Shown here in pieces: positions 60,530-64,000 of a stretch of DNA of 64,000 nucleotides. The stretch's first letter is position 1; every line of letters starts with the position of its first letter. Made by a program: the position numbers and the translations under genes. The DNA is from Phycisphaerales bacterium (GTDB lineage Bacteria; Planctomycetota; Phycisphaerae; Phycisphaerales; SM1A02): positions 1 to 64,000 of the forward strand of contig SIAR01000006.1 of NCBI GenBank assembly GCA_009691705.1. Direction: 5' to 3'. The notes below the pieces were generated by a model, which was given only the letters and a program-made list of their open reading frames with translations, made no database searches and was not told where the DNA came from.

Positions 60530-62599
60530 TCATGCTGAAAACTTCGACTTCACACTCTCCGCGCCGCGGGTCGCATACTCACGTGCGATGCCAGCGAGAA
60601 ACTGATCGAGGGGGAGTTCGCCGAGGTTTGCATCGGTTCCAAAGGCTCGCACGCTGACCGCACGCTGCTCTGCGTCGCGAGGGCCAACGACGGCGAGATA
60701 CGGAATCTTCGCCTCGCTTGCGTCGCGAATGCGCGCCTGCACCCGTTCGTTGCCGGAATCAATCGTGGCACGGATGCCGAGTTCGCGCAACGCTGTGAGC
60801 ACCTCTTGGGCGTACAGATCGCTCTTTTCGCTGATCGGAAGCACTCGCACCTGTTCGGGAGCAAGCCAGAGCGGAAACGCACCAGCAAAGTGTTCGATGA
60901 GCACCCCAACGAAGCGCTCCATCGATCCAAATGGAGCGCGATGAATCATCACTGGACGGTGCTGCTTGTTGTCGGCCCCAATGTAGGAGAGGTCGAAGCG
61001 AACTGGGAGGTTGTAATCGACTTGCACAGTTCCAAGTTGCCACGAGCGGCCGATGACATCGCGCACGACGAAGTCAATCTTGGGTCCGTAGAAGGCTGCT
61101 TCGCCGCACTCTTGCGAGAAGGGCACCCCGAGCGAGCGCGCCGCATTTCTGCACGCCTCTTCGGCTTTGTCCCAGTTGGCAGGATCGCCGACATACTTGT
61201 CACTCGCTGGATCGCGCAGTCCAACCCGCACCCGGTAGTCGTTCATTCCGAGTGTTCCAAAGATCAGTTTCACCAGTGAGAGGCAGCCGACCAATTCTTG
61301 TGCAACCTGATCTTCGCGCACGAAGAGATGGGCATCGTCTTGAGTGAACCCGCGCACCCGGGTGAGTCCGCCGATCTCTCCGGATTGCTCCCAGCGATAG
61401 ACCGTGCCAAACTCGGCGAGTCGCACCGGCATGTCGCGGTATGAATGCGGCTCACTTGCGAAGATGCGAATGTGGTGGGGGCAATTCATCGGTTTCAGCA
61501 GGTAGCCATCGACCTCTCCGCTGCCGAGTCGATTGGCAAGCTCACCGCACGAGCAACCTTCGGCGACGAGTTTCGACATCTGATCGTGATCAATGATCGG
61601 CGCGAACTGACTCTCTTTGTAGTAGGGGAAGTGCCCGCTTGTCCGGTAAAGCTCAAGCTTTCCAATGTGTGGAGTGAAGACCTGCTGATATCCCTGCACG
61701 CGCAGCGCTTCACTGATGAAGTTTTGCAACTCTTGTCGCACGACTGCACCGCGGGGAGTCCACAGCACGAGCCCTTGACCGACCATCTCGTCGATGTGAA
61801 AGAGCCGCAGTTGCTTTCCGAGCAATCGATGGTCGCGCTTCTTCGCCTCTTCGACTTGTATTAGATAGGCGTCGAGTTCACCCTTGGTTGCGAATGCGGT
61901 TCCATACACGCGCGTGAGTCGATCGAGCGACTCGTCGCCCTTCCAGTAACTCGCTGCGAGCATCGTGATCTTGAATGCGCCGATGCGTCCTGTAGAAGGA
62001 ATGTGTGGGCCACGGCAGAGATCTTCCCAGTTGGTGCCGGGCACTCCCGTGGCATACCACGAGAGGGTTGTTGATCCCGCCTCGCCGGCACGCTGGGCGT
62101 TGTCAATTTTGAACTTGCTTCCTTCGCGCGCGAGCTTCGCCATGCCCACATCGAAGGCGAGATCAGTGCGCGTAAATGGACGGTTTTCACCGATGATCTT
62201 GGCCATTTCAGCTTCGAGCGCCGCAAAATCATCGGTGCTCGGTGCGCGACCCTCTGGGAAAGCCATGTCGTAGTAGAAGCCAGTGTCGAGGGCCGGTCCG
62301 TAGACGAGTGCCGTGCCAGGGAAGAGTCGCTCGACCGCTTCAGCCATCACGTGCGCGCATGAGTGGCGAATGAGCGCGAGAGCTTCAGCATCGACTTGTC
62401 CATCACGCGACTTCGCCGTGACCAGCGCGAGGGCGCAGTCGCGATCGAGCAGTGTCGAAATGTCGCAGAGTTTTCCGTCGACCTTGGCGCCCAGCGCAGC
62501 TTTGGCGAGGCCCGGTCCAATGTCAGCGGCAACCTGCGCCGCAGTTGGAGGCGAATCGTATTGACGGCAACTGCCATCGGGCAGAGTGATCTTGGGCAT
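60530..62599 (-). CDS. thrS: Threonyl-tRNA synthetase
   Basis: This 689-residue protein has an N-terminal TGS domain, a second editing domain with HSCAHVMAEAVERLFPGT near residue 80, and the class II core with MNCPHHIRIF, a motif 2 (RLAEFGTVYRWEQSGEIGGL) and PVMIHRAPFGSMERFVGVL as motif 3. The anticodon domain is at the C-terminus. It lies upstream of infC with a 262-nt gap, the common thrS-infC order. Confidence 0.97.
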   Translation of the reverse strand: MPKITLPDGSCRQYDSPPTAAQVAADIGPGLAKAALGAKVDGKLCDISTLLDRDCALALVTAKSRDGQVDAEALALIRHSCAHVMAEAVERLFPGTALVYGPALDTGFYYDMAFPEGRAPSTDDFAALEAEMAKIIGENRPFTRTDLAFDVGMAKLAREGSKFKIDNAQRAGEAGSTTLSWYATGVPGTNWEDLCRGPHIPSTGRIGAFKITMLAASYWKGDESLDRLTRVYGTAFATKGELDAYLIQVEEAKKRDHRLLGKQLRLFHIDEMVGQGLVLWTPRGAVVRQELQNFISEALRVQGYQQVFTPHIGKLELYRTSGHFPYYKESQFAPIIDHDQMSKLVAEGCSCGELANRLGSGEVDGYLLKPMNCPHHIRIFASEPHSYRDMPVRLAEFGTVYRWEQSGEIGGLTRVRGFTQDDAHLFVREDQVAQELVGCLSLVKLIFGTLGMNDYRVRVGLRDPASDKYVGDPANWDKAEEACRNAARSLGVPFSQECGEAAFYGPKIDFVVRDVIGRSWQLGTVQVDYNLPVRFDLSYIGADNKQHRPVMIHRAPFGSMERFVGVLIEHFAGAFPLWLAPEQVRVLPISEKSDLYAQEVLTALRELGIRATIDSGNERVQARIRDASEAKIPYLAVVGPRDAEQRAVSVRAFGTDANLGELPLDQFLAGIAREYATRGAESVKSKFSA

Positions 62600-62868
62600 G
62601 CGGAGAAGTTAGCAGGACGAACAACGACTTCCATTCTCAGCGCAGGAGCAGGCGCCGAAAGTTTCGTCAACTCAACGCCTTGATACTCGCTGCCGGTGTC
62701 ACGCCGCTGGTACTCGATGCGAGTGCGAAGGCGTGGAGGAATGCAACGAGGGCATCTTTTGCCGTGGGATTCACCATCGATCGTTCAGGGATGGATCCAA
62801 TCACCACCGCACGACCACACCACGCGCAGCAGCATCGCTGAGACGCGCAGCGGCACTTCCACAGTTTG
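62600..62868. other. Gap between nrdR and thrS, no gene found
   Basis: These 269 nt hold no convincing reading frame on either strand and no clear hairpin terminator. A promoter for thrS is expected here, and some G/C-rich inverted pieces are present, but I cannot point to a specific site. Confidence 0.4.
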
Positions 62869-63378
62869 TTACACGGCAGTTGACTTGTCGTCGAAGAGCG
62901 TTGGTTGATCGGCAGGAGCGGGGGGCTTCTCAGTGAGGTGAACGATTTCAGCCTGAAACTCAGTCACACTTTGAAAGTCGTGGTAGACGCTCGCGAAGCG
63001 CACGTACGCAACTTGGTCGATGTTGCGCAAGGCGACCGCGACTCGGCGCCCAATTTCGGCGCTGCGCACCTCAGTTTCAAAGTCGCGGTGGATTCCATCG
63101 TCGATCTCATCGGCGAGTTGTTGCTTTGTTTCTTCCGAAACGGGTCGTTTACCACACGCTGCTTGGATGCCCCGCAAAACATTGTGCACGTCGAATGGCA
63201 CTCGCGATCCATCTTTCTTGACGACTTTGATTCGTGTTGCCCGTTCGGCGCGCTCGTAGCTCGTGAAACGCTTGGCGCAGACGACGCACTCGCGGCGGCG
63301 ACGGATTCCTTGTCCGCTGTCGATGGGGCGGCTATCAACAACCTTTGCGTCTGGACTTTTGCAGTGGGGACAGTTCAC
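62869..63378 (-). CDS. nrdR: Transcriptional repressor NrdR
   Basis: This protein has about 169 residues from GTG 63378 (the family normally begins with a residue just before CPHC). A longer GTG start at 63444 would overlap the upstream gene by 11 nt. The zinc ribbon has CPHC near the N-terminus and CVVC 30 residues later, both complete, followed by GIRRRREC and FTSYE. The ATP-cone domain has KDGSRVPFDVHNVLRGI and VAYVRFASVYHDFQ. NrdR controls ribonucleotide reductase genes in response to dATP. The C-terminal tail of about 20 residues (EKPPAPADQPTLFDD) is extra. Confidence 0.93.
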   Translation of the reverse strand: MNCPHCKSPDAKVVDSRPIDSGQGIRRRRECVVCAKRFTSYERAERATRIKVVKKDGSRVPFDVHNVLRGIQAACGKRPVSEETKQQLADEIDDGIHRDFETEVRSAEIGRRVAVALRNIDQVAYVRFASVYHDFQSVTEFQAEIVHLTEKPPAPADQPTLFDDKSTAV

Positions 63379-63433
63379 GGGTGGTGCAACCGCAAGCGCG
63401 GTGGGAGCATCTTCGACGGTGCAACGGTCTGAG

Positions 63434-64000
63434 TCAAGGCGCACTCTCAGAGGCGGCGGCGGAGCGGGGCTTCGATGGGTCTGGGGTGATCTTGAGCTCT
63501 AGTCGCGCATCGCCTGTGAGTTCGAAATAGTCGACTTTTATAGTGATTTCGCGCTCGGCGGCGATCGACAATGGGGCGCTGTCATTTCGGCACGCGTGGT
63601 GGGTCCACTGGTCGATCAGAAGCACATCATCGACCCAGACTCGGACTCCATCGTCTGACTTCGTTTCGATGATCCACTCGCCTGCCGCCGCTGTAAAAGT
63701 ACTCGTCGCGCGTAACCCAAAGTGATCCTTGGGGGCTTGGGGAGTTGTTGCGATCAATTTCGCACTGTCTGGTCCGCCCGACCCGAATGGAATGGTCAGC
63801 GATTCGATGTAGACGACCTGCCCATCCTTTGCGGCCAGTTCGAACCCCTCATTTGTGGGAGGCGTGTTCTCTGGAACGGGTGTGGGAAGTGAAAAGACGC
63901 TGACCCGCCAGAGCGCGCTGAGGATTGTTCCGCGCACCCTTTGCACTTGATTGGGGGCGCGTCCCCAGAAGATCGCGAGTTCATACTCGGTGAGTTTGCC
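63434..64000 (-). CDS. PA14-domain protein (partial, N-terminus beyond right edge)
   Basis: The frame is open from the window edge to the stop at 63434, so only the last about 188 residues are seen. Residues from SLTIPFGSGGPDS onward form a PA14 domain, with DDGVRVWVDDVLLIDQW and KVDYFELTGDARLELKI, a carbohydrate- or ligand-binding beta-barrel common in surface proteins. What precedes it is outside the window, and the visible piece LTEYELAIFWGRAPNQ suggests a larger protein. It ends 55 nt before the probable nrdR start. Confidence 0.75.
   Translation of the reverse strand, partial: GKLTEYELAIFWGRAPNQVQRVRGTILSALWRVSVFSLPTPVPENTPPTNEGFELAAKDGQVVYIESLTIPFGSGGPDSAKLIATTPQAPKDHFGLRATSTFTAAAGEWIIETKSDDGVRVWVDDVLLIDQWTHHACRNDSAPLSIAAEREITIKVDYFELTGDARLELKITPDPSKPRSAAASESAP

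Overview
The window looks like a chromosomal segment of a planctomycete, most likely of the Phycisphaerae type. This is inferred from family content, not from a database search. The pointers are a secreted protein ending in a dockerin-like DLNGDGTVNGADL tag, a PEP-CTERM-like exported protein, a Pkn-type Ser/Thr kinase with a TPR tail, a planctomycete-style ECF sigma factor, a large tricorn-like protease, and a fragmented arrangement of otherwise universal translation clusters. Base composition is even and moderately GC-rich. I saw no insertion sequence, CRISPR array, phage gene or rRNA.

Layout. 1-4.6 kb (minus): Ser/Thr kinase-TPR, small membrane protein, and a transglutaminase/alpha-beta-hydrolase fusion that runs off the left edge. 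4.7-6.7 kb: two convergent secreted proteins with different C-terminal tags. 6.8-14.8 kb: secreted prolyl oligopeptidase, tRNA-Gly(GCC), sialate O-acetylesterase-like protein, tricorn-like protease. 14.85-23.8 kb (minus): a tightly overlapped run prfB (with a programmed frameshift), GH133-like debranching enzyme, GH63-like glucosidase, hybrid histidine kinase, then tRNA-Ser(TGA). 23.8-28.9 kb (plus): lysS, a secreted transglutaminase, nnrD and a YhaM-like exonuclease. 28.8-33.5 kb (minus): a BshC-like protein, a GT2 glycosyltransferase, a lipoprotein and a secreted protein of unknown function.

33.4-49.0 kb (plus) is one long S10-spc-alpha ribosomal protein array: S10-L3-L4-L23-L2-S19-L22-S3-L16-L29-S17-L14-L24-L5-S14-S8-L6-L18-S5-L15-SecY-Map-IF1-L36-S13-S11-RpoA-L17. 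It lacks L30, adk and S4. Several proteins are altered: S14 and L36 have each lost three of four zinc ligands, S5 carries a long RG/PA-rich tail, and L29, L15 and L17 are extended. A long hairpin that overlaps the convergent pheS stop codon ends the array.

49.0-64.0 kb is mostly minus strand: pheS alone; a divergent ECF sigma/partner pair; an arginine operon argR-argC-argB-argF-argG-argH(A)-argJ with a near-perfect ARG-box palindrome embedded in the argR promoter; infC; thrS; nrdR; and the C-terminal end of a PA14-domain protein. The order thrS-infC ... pheS on one strand suggests that the common thrS-infC-rpmI-rplT-pheST cluster was split here, with the arginine operon now between its halves.

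Many minus-strand genes overlap by exactly 4 nt (ATGA), so translational coupling is common. The most unusual things seen are the paired loss of zinc ligands in S14 and L36, the prfB recoding site built on UAA rather than UGA, the RG/PA tail of S5, and structured non-coding stretches before rplD, rpoA and pheS.
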